This document shows, piece by piece, positions 26,720-36,427 of a DNA stretch of 62,643 nucleotides; the first letter of the stretch is position 1; each line of letters starts with the position of its first letter. The stretch spans positions 1 through 62,643 of the forward strand of contig JAAVZU010000078.1 of assembly GCA_022791815.1 (NCBI GenBank), in the 5' to 3' direction. The DNA comes from Lachnospiraceae bacterium. Its GTDB lineage: Bacteria; Bacillota; Clostridia; Lachnospirales; Lachnospiraceae. A program made the translations under genes and the position numbers. The notes beneath the pieces were generated by a model. It made no database searches. It had not been told where the DNA came from and saw only the letters and a program-made list of their open reading frames with translations.

Positions 26720-27046
26720 ATGAACATTATGGTTGGAGATAGCCGCTTAGAAAATGTTGCAGTTCGCTCAAGTGATGTAAAAGTAAGAGAGGCTTATATT
26801 GCAGAGAATCAGCAGGTACAAGAGATACTAGACGAACAAGCAAAAGAAATGGCAGGCGATGGAGTAGTACTGGAACTTAATAAATCCGAACAGAATGCAG
26901 AACAAATAAAAGCAGAGGCTTTGGATAAAGTGCAAAACAATACAAAAGACCAGGAACAAGCAGAGAAACTTGCTGTGGAGAATGAGAAAAAGAAAATGGC
27001 AAATATACAACATGTGCTGGAGAATATTGATATTTATCCAAGATAG
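26720..27046 (+). CDS. Hypothetical coiled-coil protein
   Basis: 108 aa from ATG 26720, set by AGAGGTG. It starts MNIMVGDSRLENVAVRSSD and then is mostly charged helix (residues about 35–100, rich in E, K, Q and A), with no signal peptide or membrane segment. Family not recognised. A strong terminator follows at 27110–27148. Confidence 0.65.
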   Translation: MNIMVGDSRLENVAVRSSDVKVREAYIAENQQVQEILDEQAKEMAGDGVVLELNKSEQNAEQIKAEALDKVQNNTKDQEQAEKLAVENEKKKMANIQHVLENIDIYPR

Positions 27047-27109
27047 CAATAGTCTATAATATAAGTCACGAATAATTGAGGTTTATAAAGTAAGATGTTT
27101 TTGAAATAT

Positions 27110-27148
27110 AGTGCGGTATCAAAGTAATGTTATGATACCGCACTTTTA
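27110..27148 (+). terminator. Intrinsic terminator
   Basis: AGTGCGGTATCA (27110–27121) pairs perfectly with TGATACCGCACT (27133–27144), followed by TTTA. Confidence 0.88.
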
Positions 27149-27271
27149 TGTATAATGTTATAAATTATATTTTTGTTGTTTGATTTGTAAAATATTTGAA
27201 TATACAGATGATTATGAGATCTGGCTGTTCGTAGTATAAGTATAATCAAAGATTTTTTAGTCAAAACCAGA

Positions 27272-28657
27272 TTACGATGATTTTAAATCATGAACTTCTA
27301 TACAAGATAATAGTTCATCAGTTGCGTCGTCTATATTTACCACACGGCTGGCATGATTTGCAACAGCCTGCTCGAAGAAATTTCGTACCTCCCGGGCATT
27401 TGCAAAATTATCAGATTTGTTTGTGGTCCATTCTTGAAAGATCTCTTTTGCACGAATTAATGCTTCGTTAGAAAAATGGTATTGCTGTTGTTCACATAGA
27501 GTTTTTAAAATATCTAATAGTTCTTCTGCGGTGTAGTCTGCAAAATGTATATATTTTGGGAAACGGGATTTTAGTCCTGGATTAGATGCTAAAAAATTTT
27601 CCATAGGTTCGGGATAGCCAGCTACAATAACCATAAAATCATCTCTGGAATCTTCCATTGCTTTAAGCAGAGTATCCACTGCTTCCTGACCAAAATCATT
27701 TTCCCCTTTGTTTGCAGTTAAGGTGTAGGCTTCATCAATAAACAGAATACCTCCCATTGCCTGATCAATGACTTCTTGCGTTTTTGTAGCGGTTTGTCCA
27801 ATATAACCACTTACCAGATTGGAACGGTCTACTTCTACAAGCTGCCCAGAAGACAGCACACCAAGACTTTGATAAATTTTTCCTAGCATTCTTGCAACTG
27901 TAGTTTTACCAGTGCCAGGGTTGCCAGAAAAAACAAGATGTTTAGAAGAAGTGCCATTTTTTAATCCTCTATCTTTACGGAGTTTCTGGACACGAAGCAG
28001 ATTTACCATACGGTTTACCTCTTCTTTTACTTCAAAAAGACCAATAAGACCATTCAAATCTTCTAATATTTTTTCTACATTTTCTGCATTATCCATGTCT
28101 ACTTTTGAGACTGTATAAGGTGATGCTGTTCCAAAAAGTTTGTCTTTAGAAGTGCGAAACAAACCATATTCTTTCAAAAAGTCTTCTAATGTTTTTAAAA
28201 AGCTAGTATAGGAAGCAATGGAAGCAGCATCCGCCTGTTCCTTCTGATGACAGGATAAGATAGCCTGTCCAAATAATTTGTAAGTATCGGTAAGGATTTG
28301 TGCCTTCTGATGATGAAACGGGTCTTTGGAAACGGTTTTTTTGGCATCCGCTACAACAAAATGTTTTAGAGTTGTAGGAACAACTTTTGCAAAACTATCA
28401 GTAATTCCTTCATTCTTTTTAAACTGCTTCATTGCAGAAGCATTCATTTGAAAACCTAAAGAATCTTTAATACAATTTAATTCCTCATCATCAATTCCAT
28501 TTGTAGTATCAGCTAAAAAAACAGCAAATTTTAAAAATTCTACCCGAAGCATATCTTTTAAGGAAAGATTTGCTGTTAAACCAGTGTTAGTCTTTTGAAC
28601 CAGTTCGCAGCATTGGTAACAGTTTGCAAGCATTTCTTCAAGATTTTGTTCTTTCAT
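27272..28657 (-). CDS. AAA+ ATPase (SpoVK/CbbX-like)
   Basis: 461 aa. The C-terminal ~250 residues are a CbbX/SpoVK-type AAA+ domain: Walker [12 protein letters not shown], pore-loop region [11 protein letters not shown], Walker [12 protein letters not shown], sensor 1 [10 protein letters not shown], arginine finger NPGLKSRFP and sensor 2 [10 protein letters not shown]. The N-terminal ~210 residues are helical and not recognised. The family remodels proteins (Rubisco activase CbbX, sporulation SpoVK); the target here is unknown. The next gene upstream in the same direction is the SDR gene at 28720–29451, separated by a short hairpin repeat. Confidence 0.9.
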   Translation of the reverse strand: MKEQNLEEMLANCYQCCELVQKTNTGLTANLSLKDMLRVEFLKFAVFLADTTNGIDDEELNCIKDSLGFQMNASAMKQFKKNEGITDSFAKVVPTTLKHFVVADAKKTVSKDPFHHQKAQILTDTYKLFGQAILSCHQKEQADAASIASYTSFLKTLEDFLKEYGLFRTSKDKLFGTASPYTVSKVDMDNAENVEKILEDLNGLIGLFEVKEEVNRMVNLLRVQKLRKDRGLKNGTSSKHLVFSGNPGTGKTTVARMLGKIYQSLGVLSSGQLVEVDRSNLVSGYIGQTATKTQEVIDQAMGGILFIDEAYTLTANKGENDFGQEAVDTLLKAMEDSRDDFMVIVAGYPEPMENFLASNPGLKSRFPKYIHFADYTAEELLDILKTLCEQQQYHFSNEALIRAKEIFQEWTTNKSDNFANAREVRNFFEQAVANHASRVVNIDDATDELLSCIEVHDLKSS

Positions 28658-28689
28658 GTGTTTTATTTATCCTTTCTAGCATAAAATCC

Positions 28690-28721
28690 GTAACAGTTCA
28701 GCCGAAGCTGATTGGTTGTTT
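28690..28721. repeat. GTAACAGTTCAGCC hairpin, imperfect copy
   Basis: GTAACAGTTCAGCC, GAA, then a diverged right arm GCTGATTGGTTGTT. It sits in the 62-bp gap between two minus-strand genes and reaches the stop codon of the SDR gene. Confidence 0.5.
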
Positions 28722-29451
28722 AAATCCAGCCACCGTCAAGACCAATTACCTGTCCTGTCAAATATTGATTCTTATGAGTAAGAGCATATACAAAATCAGC
28801 CACTTCCTCAGCCGTACCAAGCCGGCCGGCTGGAATATCTTCTACCAAGTCTACTAATTCTTCGTCTGTAAGAAAATGATTCATTTCTGTATCAATTGCA
28901 CCACAAGCAATCGCATTAACTTGTATGTTACTTGGTGCCAATTCTTTAGAAAGTGCTTTTGTAAAGGCGTTAATGCCGCCTTTTGTGGTGGAATAAGCAA
29001 CTTCACAGGAAGCACCTACATTACCCCATACAGAAGAAATATTTATAATTTTTCCGTTTTGTTGATGAACCATTTCAGGAACAGCTAGTTTGCAGCAATT
29101 AAATACAGATGTCAGATTATTGTTGATAATAGTATTCCATGCTTCTGGAGTCACATCTGTAAGAAGTCCTACATGAGATATACCAGCATTATTCACCAGA
29201 ATATCTAATTTTCCATACATTTTTTTGATTTCGTCAAATAAATGGCAGGTAGTTGCATAATCTCCCATGTCACCTGTAAATGCCATACAGGAAACCTGAT
29301 ATCCTTCAATTTCTTTTTTTACATTTTCAAGAAGTTCTTTGTTATTCTTGCAATTAATTACCACATTGTAGCCTTTTTTAGCATACTTTATAGCAATCGC
29401 TTTTCCAATACCTCTGGAAGATCCTGTGACTAGAATTGTTTTTCTGTTCAT
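28720..29451 (-). CDS. SDR oxidoreductase (YmfI/FabG-like)
   Basis: 243 aa, AAAGGGG before the ATG. Rossmann motif TGSSRGIGKA, NNAGISHVG, active-site serine in NISSVWGN and YxxxK in YSTTKGG define a classical NAD(P)H short-chain dehydrogenase. The sequence around WGNVGASCEVAYSTTKGGIN and NAIACGAIDTEMN is like the YmfI group (elongation factor P 5-aminopentanone reductase), which finishes the EF-P lysine modification. A general 3-oxoacyl-ACP reductase activity remains possible. It is transcribed towards the AAA+ ATPase gene. Confidence 0.88.
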   Translation of the reverse strand: MNRKTILVTGSSRGIGKAIAIKYAKKGYNVVINCKNNKELLENVKKEIEGYQVSCMAFTGDMGDYATTCHLFDEIKKMYGKLDILVNNAGISHVGLLTDVTPEAWNTIINNNLTSVFNCCKLAVPEMVHQQNGKIINISSVWGNVGASCEVAYSTTKGGINAFTKALSKELAPSNIQVNAIACGAIDTEMNHFLTDEELVDLVEDIPAGRLGTAEEVADFVYALTHKNQYLTGQVIGLDGGWI

Positions 29452-29492
29452 AAATAGGTCCCCTTTCTGTCTTTTAGTTTTTAAATCTTGGT

Positions 29493-29664
29493 TACTTACG
29501 ACTTTTATTGCAGACCACTGCTGTTATAGTTAGAGCGGTTTACTAGTATCACCTGCTCAATTGTTATTAGTTGATATATATAATAAATAAGCATGGCTAA
29601 GATTTTATTGTGAAAATTTGGCTTATTTATATAGACGTAGTTCCTGCTTAAGTTTGTGAATAAT
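29493..29664. mobile_element. MITE-like element, copy 2
   Basis: Diverged copy of the element at 18634–18799: shared TACGACTT-TATTGCAGACC-CTGCT near the left end, ATAAGCATGGCTAAG and TTTGGCTTA in the middle, CTGCTTAAG and GTGAATAATCTC at the right end. The inverted ends are worn (CTTACG against TGTGAATAAT). It lies between the divergent SDR and O-antigen-ligase-like genes. Confidence 0.6.
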
Positions 29665-29892
29665 CTCAGTTAAATTATATATAGTATACCACATTTTATG
29701 AAAGAAAGCGACAGTTCCCAATGATATATTCTGGTAAAATATTCAAGTATGCCATTAAACATATACCTTTATATATCTGAATTATTACAAGAAATGAAAA
29801 AAAATTTGGATAAACATAGGAAAACGGAAAGAATTGTGGTAAAATAAAAAAGTATGGGTATTTTTAGCAGTATGGTTTTTAGTGGAACTATA

Positions 29893-29965
29893 CATGCCAC
29901 CTTTTGTGGCTTCACCGTGAAAGAAAGTTGATTGCTGCATGCTTTGCACTCCTGCAATCAATAAC
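29893..29965 (+). repeat. GAAAGTTGATTG element, short copy
   Basis: GCCACCTTTTGTGGC hairpin, TTCACCGTGAAAG, AAGTTGATTGCTGCA and GCAATCAATAACAAC. It shares the order of motifs with 55109–55210 and 60368–60577 and ends 28 bp before the gene at 29994. Confidence 0.55.
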
Positions 29966-29993
29966 AACAAAAAAATAATAGGAGTAGTGATTT

Positions 29994-32057
29994 ATGGAAG
30001 AGAATAATAAGAATGCAAATCGTTTTCAAAAGACTGAACAAGAAGAAGTAAAAAGCACTGGACGTTTTAGCAGCAGTGCCAATAACAGTTCTAAGAAAAA
30101 AGGGAGTTATCAAAGTGGATATGCAGGGAATGGGAAGGAAAATTATTTCCTTTTTGTGGTAGGGTTTGTTGTTGCAATTTTGCCCTTAATTGTACGAGGA
30201 ATTAAATATGATCCAAAACTTTCCCAATTTGATTGGTATGCTGCTATATCTGAATTTTTAGATGTATTTTTGTTGTGGAAACAGTGGTTTTTTGTTGGTA
30301 TTACTTTAATAATGGTACTTTGTTTTGCAGGAACATTCTTTAATGGCAAAAGAAAATTCCGTTTTGAACCCATTTTTATACCTTTATTTATATATGGAGG
30401 ATTTAGTTTATTATCAACTATTTTATCAAAATATTCCAGTTATGGCTGGAGCGGCATTTATGAACAATTTGAAAATGTTTTTTGTCTCATAGGATATGTT
30501 TTATTAGTATATTTTGTATATTTGTACATTAATAGTGAAAAAGATATTCATACATTAATCAATATTTTGGCAGTAGGAGCGTTAATTATTGGTTTAATAG
30601 GAACTTTTCAAGGATTAAAGCTAGATTTGTTCCGTTCAGATTTTGGAAGAAATTTAATGGCATCAAAAGATTTGCCTGCTAAAAATATTGACTTCAATTT
30701 TGCTTTAGGGCGTGCTTATGTAACCCTTTATAATCCAAACTACCTTGGTGTTTATAGTATATTAGTGGCTCCGTTGTTTGCGGCATTATTGTTTCTTTCT
30801 CCAGCAAATAGGACATGTAAAAGCAAAGAGGGTTTTTGGGCAAATCTTCAGAGCGATTTAAAGAAATTGGAAACACAGAAAAAGAAAAATATTGGATATT
30901 ATTTTAAAAAGTGTGTATTTTTATTAGGAGTGAATCCACAGAAAATCCTTTATGCAGCAGTTGTGTTGACAATGCTGATTAGTATGTTTGCGGCACAATT
31001 TAAGGCAGGTATTGTTTCTTTGGCATTTGTAGGACTTATCGTGCTTATATTATTTAGAAAGGCTGTACTTAAGAAATGGTTTATTACACTGCCTGTAGTG
31101 GTTGGTGCAGTGGCAATGTTTTTCATTGTTGATACAGTTAATGGACATAATTATTCAACCAGTATTGCAAATGCATTCCGCATTCAAAAATCAGAAGAAA
31201 AAACCTTGAGCAGAATAGATACCATGAAAGATAATATTGAATTGGTATATAATAAACAAAAGTACTTTATAACTGTAGATGCACCGCTGGATGAAGCAGG
31301 AAATATTGTATATAACAATCTTGCTATTACAAAAGAGGATGGAACGGCATTAGAAGTAAAGTTAGCAGAGGACAATTCTTGCTGGCTGGTAAATGATGAA
31401 GCATTACAAAACATTAGTTTCTCTGTTGTGTCAACAGCAGTATTAGATGAAAACGCAAATCAAACACCAGTGAATGCACTTTCCGCAAATATAGAAGGCA
31501 AATCCTGGTACTTTATCAGAAGAGGCGATGGTTATAAATATATCAACAATTACGGAAGAGAAACCGTAATTGAAACTGCGGATACTGCTATATTTGATGG
31601 GTATGAAGAGTTTGCAAGTAAACGTGGATTTATTTGGGCAAGAACCATTCCTTTGTTAAAAAAATATTTGATTTTAGGTTCAGGAGCAGATACATTTTCT
31701 ATTGTATTTCCACAGCATGATTATGTAAATGCATATAATAATGGTTACGAAAACCAGCTTATTTCAAAACCCCATTGCTGGTATTTACAAATTGGAGTAC
31801 AGTCAGGAGTAATATCTTTGCTGGCAGTATTGGTGTTTTATGGAATATATTTTATACAAAGTATTAGTTTATATAGTAAGCAAAAGTTTGAAAGTTATGC
31901 CGCACAAGTTGGTGCAGGTGTATTTGTTGGAAGTATTGGATATATGATTGCTGGTTTAACAAATGATTCTAGTATTACTGTTGCACCAGTATTCTGGGTG
32001 CTTATGGGAATTGGGGTTACGGTTAATGCTATAGTAAAAAAAGAAGAGACCGCATAA
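29994..32057 (+). CDS. O-antigen ligase/polymerase-like membrane protein
   Basis: 687 aa. A polar N-terminus (about 1–45) is followed by about ten membrane helices, with the YNPNYLGVYSILVAPL segment typical of the Wzy/WaaL family, then a ~150-residue hydrophilic loop (about 392–545) and final helices with WYLQIGVQSGVISLLAV. These polytopic enzymes join lipid-linked glycans on the outer membrane face. In a Gram-positive this suggests polysaccharide or glycopolymer assembly. It is 30 bp before the hybrid kinase gene and probably in one transcript with it. The family call rests on topology and short motifs. Confidence 0.78.
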   Translation: MEENNKNANRFQKTEQEEVKSTGRFSSSANNSSKKKGSYQSGYAGNGKENYFLFVVGFVVAILPLIVRGIKYDPKLSQFDWYAAISEFLDVFLLWKQWFFVGITLIMVLCFAGTFFNGKRKFRFEPIFIPLFIYGGFSLLSTILSKYSSYGWSGIYEQFENVFCLIGYVLLVYFVYLYINSEKDIHTLINILAVGALIIGLIGTFQGLKLDLFRSDFGRNLMASKDLPAKNIDFNFALGRAYVTLYNPNYLGVYSILVAPLFAALLFLSPANRTCKSKEGFWANLQSDLKKLETQKKKNIGYYFKKCVFLLGVNPQKILYAAVVLTMLISMFAAQFKAGIVSLAFVGLIVLILFRKAVLKKWFITLPVVVGAVAMFFIVDTVNGHNYSTSIANAFRIQKSEEKTLSRIDTMKDNIELVYNKQKYFITVDAPLDEAGNIVYNNLAITKEDGTALEVKLAEDNSCWLVNDEALQNISFSVVSTAVLDENANQTPVNALSANIEGKSWYFIRRGDGYKYINNYGRETVIETADTAIFDGYEEFASKRGFIWARTIPLLKKYLILGSGADTFSIVFPQHDYVNAYNNGYENQLISKPHCWYLQIGVQSGVISLLAVLVFYGIYFIQSISLYSKQKFESYAAQVGAGVFVGSIGYMIAGLTNDSSITVAPVFWVLMGIGVTVNAIVKKEETA

Positions 32058-32087
32058 AGATTCTAAAAAGATAAGGTTGTGTAGCAG

Positions 32088-35000
32088 ATGAATACGTCAA
32101 TGGAAAATAACTTTTTGTTTCAAATTATGGATATATTGAAAACTAACGAACAAGATAAAGAGCATCTTGCTATGGAAAGGATGGGAGAGCAATTCTCCTG
32201 TCGCTCCATTGCGTTCTTTGACTATCAGGTATATCAGGGGGTATATCAAAAGATATATGAGTGGTATGGAAAAGATTATGAGGATGAATGTTTTAATAAG
32301 AGATTGAAATGTGAATTGCATATGCAAGAAAAAGAAGAACCAGAAGGAACCTTTTTGATTGATTTGACAGAAAAAAAGGAACAGATTCTCTCGAATCCTA
32401 ATATACAAGGATACATCTATTGTTATCTTATGAATCAGAGAGGGAAACGGATTGGAGGAGTTTTTGTAGTATGTACAAAGGAACTGGAAAATGAGAATCG
32501 GAATTTACTGGAATTGTTTTTGTACATGGCTATGGAAGGATATGTTGCAGATAAACATATTACAGATTTGCAGACACAAAACAGTTATTTGCAGACGCTA
32601 TACAGTAAGATACAGACTGGTTTGATACAATGTGTCTTAGTAGAGAATACACTTCGTATGATTCTTGCTAATGATGCAGTGTTTCAGATATATGGCTGTT
32701 CCAGAGAAGAATATATGGAAGTCTATGGATATAGTATGGAGCGTTTTATATATGTGGAAGATTGGCCAGGTGTATTAGAATATTTGAAGGCATTACTTGC
32801 TGGTGAAGATATATGTGAATACGAGCATCGGTATATTAATTATTTTGGACAGATGCGTTGGCTTCACGTTAGTGCACTTCGTATTATAAATCAAGATCAA
32901 AAAGAAGTGATACAAATGATTATTTCGGATATTACCCGTGCAAAGCAGCTAGAGAATGAACTAGAGCATGAAAAAGAACGCTATCGTATTGCTTTGGATA
33001 GTTCATCAGATGTGATTTTTGAATATGACTTGTTGAATGATACTTATATTTCTTATGGTTCTTTTGGAAAATATGCACATCCAAAGACAACACCAATTCT
33101 TACTAAGGGATTTTTGAATCAGCTACAGAATGGGAAAATATGTCATAGAGATTTTGTAGAACGTTATATGAAATTTATTACAGGGGAAAATACAGAGCCA
33201 ATTGAAGTGCGGGAAAAATTTGAGGAAGAGGGGAAAGTAGAGTATATTTGGGTTGCAATGGAAGGAACTTCTATCTATGACAATGGAATTTTAGTAAAAA
33301 TTATTGGTAAGAAAATCAATATAAATGAAAAGAAGGAAAAAGAAAAGGCAGCTTTAGAAGTTGTACAACGTGACCGTCTTACAAAATTATATACTAGGAA
33401 TGTAGGAGAAAATCTTATCCGTCAATATTTACGGGAAAAGAGTGACCAAGAAGAAGGTACATTGATTTTGCTAGATATAGATAATTTTCAAATGATTAAT
33501 GATACTTATGGATATATGTTTGGAGATGCTATTTTAGAGGAAGTAGCAGAAGTAATCAAAGCAGCTACCAGACAACATGATATTTCAGTACGATATGGTG
33601 GAGACGAATTTCTAATTGTCATGAAAAATACTGAGCCGGGGAAAACAGCAACTTATGGAAGAAGGATTTATGAAAAAATTGGTAATTTGTATGTTGGGGA
33701 GAAGGAAAATATTTCCATTTCTTGTAGTGTAGGTATGGTTTCTACAAAAATGGCAAAGGATTATCTTACTTTATTTCAATATGCGGATGGTATGCTTGCT
33801 TATGTAAAAACTCATGGAAAGAATAATGTATTGTGTTATTCGCCTACAAGTAAAGTAGTTCTGGAAATGCAAGGAGAACCTTATATAGAAGGGAATACAG
33901 ATACGGAAATCGATGAGGTGTTTTCTGATAATGGTAATGATGATCTTGTATCTTTTGCGTTTTCTATATTGGAGCAGACAAAGGATATGCGAAGTGCAAT
34001 TAACCTTTTACTTGGGAAAGTGGGAAGAAAGCTGAAGTTAAATAAAATCAGTATTATAGAGTCGGACGCTAATTTTCTTAGCAATATTATTACTTTTGAG
34101 TGGGTTGCGAAAAAAGAATTTCACGATTCCATTTGCAAGTATGAAATATCCCAGGATGAGAGGAAACTGTGGATTAGCCGTTTTGATTTGGAAGGTCTCT
34201 TTGTTATGAAAGATGAATGGAGAACTGACTTTACAGATGGTGTGAAATTGGAAGGAAATGCACCAAGAGTGCGGAATCAGCTGCATAGTGCAATCTATGA
34301 GGAGGGGGAATTTAAAGGAGCTGTTGTCTTTGAACATTCTGATGATAAGTATAAATGGCCCAAAGATATCCGAACCAAGTTAAAGGAGATTTCTAAAATA
34401 ATCTCTACCCACATTACGAAGGCAAACGCAGATATTGCCAGTAAGGCGAAAACGGAGTTTTTATCCCGGATGTCCCATGAGATCCGAACACCAATGAATG
34501 CAATTATGGGAATGACCACCATTGCACAAAGTGTTATTGGAGATGATAAAAAAGTAGCAGAATGTTTAGGGAAGATTAGTACATCTACAAAATATTTGGT
34601 TTCTCTAATAAATGATATATTGGATATGTCAAGAATCGAAAGCGGAAGTATGACGGTTTGTCTTGAACCTTTTGATTTAGATGCATTAGTGGATGAGATA
34701 GTGGTACTTATGTCTGCACAGGCAGAAAATAAATCTATTACATTGGAAGTGAAAAGGGCATATCAGGATAAACTATTGATAGGTGATGAACTTCGCCTAA
34801 ATCAAGTATTAATCAATATTGTGGGAAATGCACTAAAATTTACTCCAGAACACGGAACTATTTCAATTTCTGTGGAGCAGGTAATGCAGGAAGAAGGAAT
34901 GGCGACTATCCGTTTCAGTGTAGAAGATACAGGGATTGGTATCAATGAAAATAATCTGACTCGTATTTTTAATGCTTTTGAGCAGGCAGAAAATAATACT

Positions 35001-35582
35001 GCTAGAAGATTTGGGGGTACAGGGCTTGGTCTTGCCATTAGTAGTAATTTGGTAAAGCTGATGGGAGGAAGACTGAATGTCCGCAGTGAAGAAGGAAAGG
35101 GTTCTGAGTTTTTCTTTTCTATAGTCTTTGATGTGGCAAAGGATACGCCAGTACACAATGTGGTTGAAGAGAAAGAGGAGGAAACTTATACTTTAGAAGG
35201 TAACCGCCTGCTGGTTGTAGAGGATAATCCAATTAATGCAGAAATTGCACAGACAGTTCTTGGAATGGCAGGTATTGAGACAGAACTTGCGGATAATGGA
35301 GAAGAAGCAATACGAAAGTTTGAAGACAGAGAAGAAGGATATTATGATGCTATTCTTATGGATATCCGTATGCCGGTTATGGACGGATTGGAAGCAACAA
35401 AAAGAATCCGTACTTTAGGAAAATCAGATTCACGTAGTATTCCAATTATTGCCATGACGGCGAATGCTTTTGATGAGGATATGAAGAAGTCTATTGAAAG
35501 TGGTATGGATGGACATTTAACAAAACCCATAGATATTGAAAAATTGTATAAAGTATTGCAAGAGACGATTGGAAAGGTTTGA
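32088..35582 (+). CDS. Hybrid PAS–GGDEF–histidine kinase–receiver protein
   Basis: 1164 aa, no membrane helix, so cytoplasmic. Order: unassigned N-terminus (1–165), PAS (about 170–290), PAS (about 295–420), GGDEF (about 430–590), GAF-like region (about 640–785), HisKA with SHEIRTPMNAI (about residue 797), HATPase with N-box GNALKFTP (about 910) and FGGTGLGLAI (about 975), and receiver (about 1040–1160) with D in ILMDIRMPVMDG. The GGDEF site is intact and an inhibitory RxxD (RQHD) lies five residues before it, so an active, product-inhibited diguanylate cyclase is expected. A c-di-GMP maker and a phosphorelay kinase in one chain is uncommon. The lone receiver at 35930 is a likely partner. Confidence 0.9.
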   Translation: MNTSMENNFLFQIMDILKTNEQDKEHLAMERMGEQFSCRSIAFFDYQVYQGVYQKIYEWYGKDYEDECFNKRLKCELHMQEKEEPEGTFLIDLTEKKEQILSNPNIQGYIYCYLMNQRGKRIGGVFVVCTKELENENRNLLELFLYMAMEGYVADKHITDLQTQNSYLQTLYSKIQTGLIQCVLVENTLRMILANDAVFQIYGCSREEYMEVYGYSMERFIYVEDWPGVLEYLKALLAGEDICEYEHRYINYFGQMRWLHVSALRIINQDQKEVIQMIISDITRAKQLENELEHEKERYRIALDSSSDVIFEYDLLNDTYISYGSFGKYAHPKTTPILTKGFLNQLQNGKICHRDFVERYMKFITGENTEPIEVREKFEEEGKVEYIWVAMEGTSIYDNGILVKIIGKKININEKKEKEKAALEVVQRDRLTKLYTRNVGENLIRQYLREKSDQEEGTLILLDIDNFQMINDTYGYMFGDAILEEVAEVIKAATRQHDISVRYGGDEFLIVMKNTEPGKTATYGRRIYEKIGNLYVGEKENISISCSVGMVSTKMAKDYLTLFQYADGMLAYVKTHGKNNVLCYSPTSKVVLEMQGEPYIEGNTDTEIDEVFSDNGNDDLVSFAFSILEQTKDMRSAINLLLGKVGRKLKLNKISIIESDANFLSNIITFEWVAKKEFHDSICKYEISQDERKLWISRFDLEGLFVMKDEWRTDFTDGVKLEGNAPRVRNQLHSAIYEEGEFKGAVVFEHSDDKYKWPKDIRTKLKEISKIISTHITKANADIASKAKTEFLSRMSHEIRTPMNAIMGMTTIAQSVIGDDKKVAECLGKISTSTKYLVSLINDILDMSRIESGSMTVCLEPFDLDALVDEIVVLMSAQAENKSITLEVKRAYQDKLLIGDELRLNQVLINIVGNALKFTPEHGTISISVEQVMQEEGMATIRFSVEDTGIGINENNLTRIFNAFEQAENNTARRFGGTGLGLAISSNLVKLMGGRLNVRSEEGKGSEFFFSIVFDVAKDTPVHNVVEEKEEETYTLEGNRLLVVEDNPINAEIAQTVLGMAGIETELADNGEEAIRKFEDREEGYYDAILMDIRMPVMDGLEATKRIRTLGKSDSRSIPIIAMTANAFDEDMKKSIESGMDGHLTKPIDIEKLYKVLQETIGKV

Positions 35583-35611
35583 TGAATGGAATGACGGAAT
35601 TGTTATAATGT

Positions 35612-35645
35612 TGTAACAGATTAGCCCATAGGCTAGACTGTTACA
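35612..35645. repeat. GTAACAGTTCAGCC-family hairpin
   Basis: TGTAACAGATTAGCC (35612–35626), CATA, GGCTAGACTGTTACA (35631–35645); near-perfect 15-nt arms. Confidence 0.75.
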
Positions 35646-35675
35646 GAATGTTTTGTATTTGGGCATTAACATATA

Positions 35676-35704
35676 TTGACAAAAGTATAAGTGGTTGCTA
35701 CAAT
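35676..35704 (+). promoter_or_regulatory. Sigma-A promoter for the lone receiver gene
   Basis: TTGACA (35676–35681), 17-bp spacer, TACAAT (35699–35704). A transcript would begin near 35711, giving a leader of about 220 nt. Confidence 0.65.
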
Positions 35705-35774
35705 AGGGAAGTGTGCAAAGTAGATTATAGAAGTTCTAAGTAATATAGTTGAAAAGATTTGTAACTATTCAGGA

Positions 35775-35897
35775 GAAACACATATTTACATGCGTGTTTC
35801 GTAAGAAAGAAGTATATTTTGCAATGTTTAAACCCATTCGATTGCGACGAATTATTATGGGTTTAAATGTAACTGTTCATGTTGTTGCACAGTTACA
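35775..35897 (+). promoter_or_regulatory. Structured 5' leader with three hairpins
   Basis: Three stems follow each other: GAAACAC/GTGTTTC (35775–35800), perfect TTTAAACCCAT/ATGGGTTTAAA (35827–35867), and TGTAACTGT/ACAGTTACA (35868–35897). The first, with the following TTCGTAAGAAA, is echoed at about 45659–45695 before a lipoprotein gene. It ends 33 bp before ATG 35930. It matches no riboswitch class I know. Confidence 0.5.
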
Positions 35898-35929
35898 AAG
35901 ATTTAATATTATGATAGGAGAATGTCGTT

Positions 35930-36349
35930 ATGAGTGAAGAAATGGACAAGAGCTTTTTAAATAAGCGCGTATTGCTTGTAGAAGACAATGAGATTAACGC
36001 AGAGGTTATGACATCGATGCTTGAGATGAAAAATATTAAGGTAGAAGTTGTTTATGATGGAGAAGAGGCAGTAGATAAGTTTGAAAAATCTCCTGCAGGC
36101 TATTACAATGCTATTCTTATGGATATAGAGATGCCTGTAATGACGGGGGTAGAAGCCTCTAAAGTAATCCGCACTCTTCATAAACAGGATGCGATGACAA
36201 TACCAATTATTTCTGTCACAGCAAATTCTATGTATGAGAATGTATTTTTTTCCAGAAAATATGGTATGGATGATTATGTTGGAAAGCCAATTGAGCCAGA
36301 TAATTTATACTCCGTTTTAAAAAAGTGGTTTGATAAATACGCAAAATAA
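35930..36349 (+). CDS. Stand-alone receiver (CheY-like) protein
   Basis: 139 aa, ATAGGAG upstream; single receiver domain with acidic pair VEDNEIN, phospho-acceptor D in ILMDIEMPVMTG, T in VTANS and K in YVGKPIEPD. It has no output domain. It resembles the C-terminal receiver of the hybrid kinase encoded 348 bp upstream (shared VEDN-IN, AILMDI-MPVM-G, KPI), so it is a likely phosphate partner or a duplicate of that domain. It has its own promoter and a hairpin-rich leader. Confidence 0.92.
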   Translation: MSEEMDKSFLNKRVLLVEDNEINAEVMTSMLEMKNIKVEVVYDGEEAVDKFEKSPAGYYNAILMDIEMPVMTGVEASKVIRTLHKQDAMTIPIISVTANSMYENVFFSRKYGMDDYVGKPIEPDNLYSVLKKWFDKYAK

Positions 36350-36356
36350 AAAAAGC

Positions 36357-36385
36357 TTGACAAATGAAAGTAAAACGTGTATCCT
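36357..36385 (+). promoter_or_regulatory. Promoter of tRNA-Trp
   Basis: TTGACA (36357–36362), 17-bp spacer, TATCCT (36380–36385), about 36 bp before the start of the mature tRNA. Confidence 0.65.
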
Positions 36386-36427
36386 ATATAAGTAATGTGA
36401 ATGAAGTTGTTGCATTTCATTACATAT

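Noticed and set aside
32097-32408. 103-aa minus-strand open frame opposite the hybrid kinase
   Set aside because: It lies fully opposite a strong multi-domain gene and reads as Phe/Ile/Leu-rich shadow sequence.
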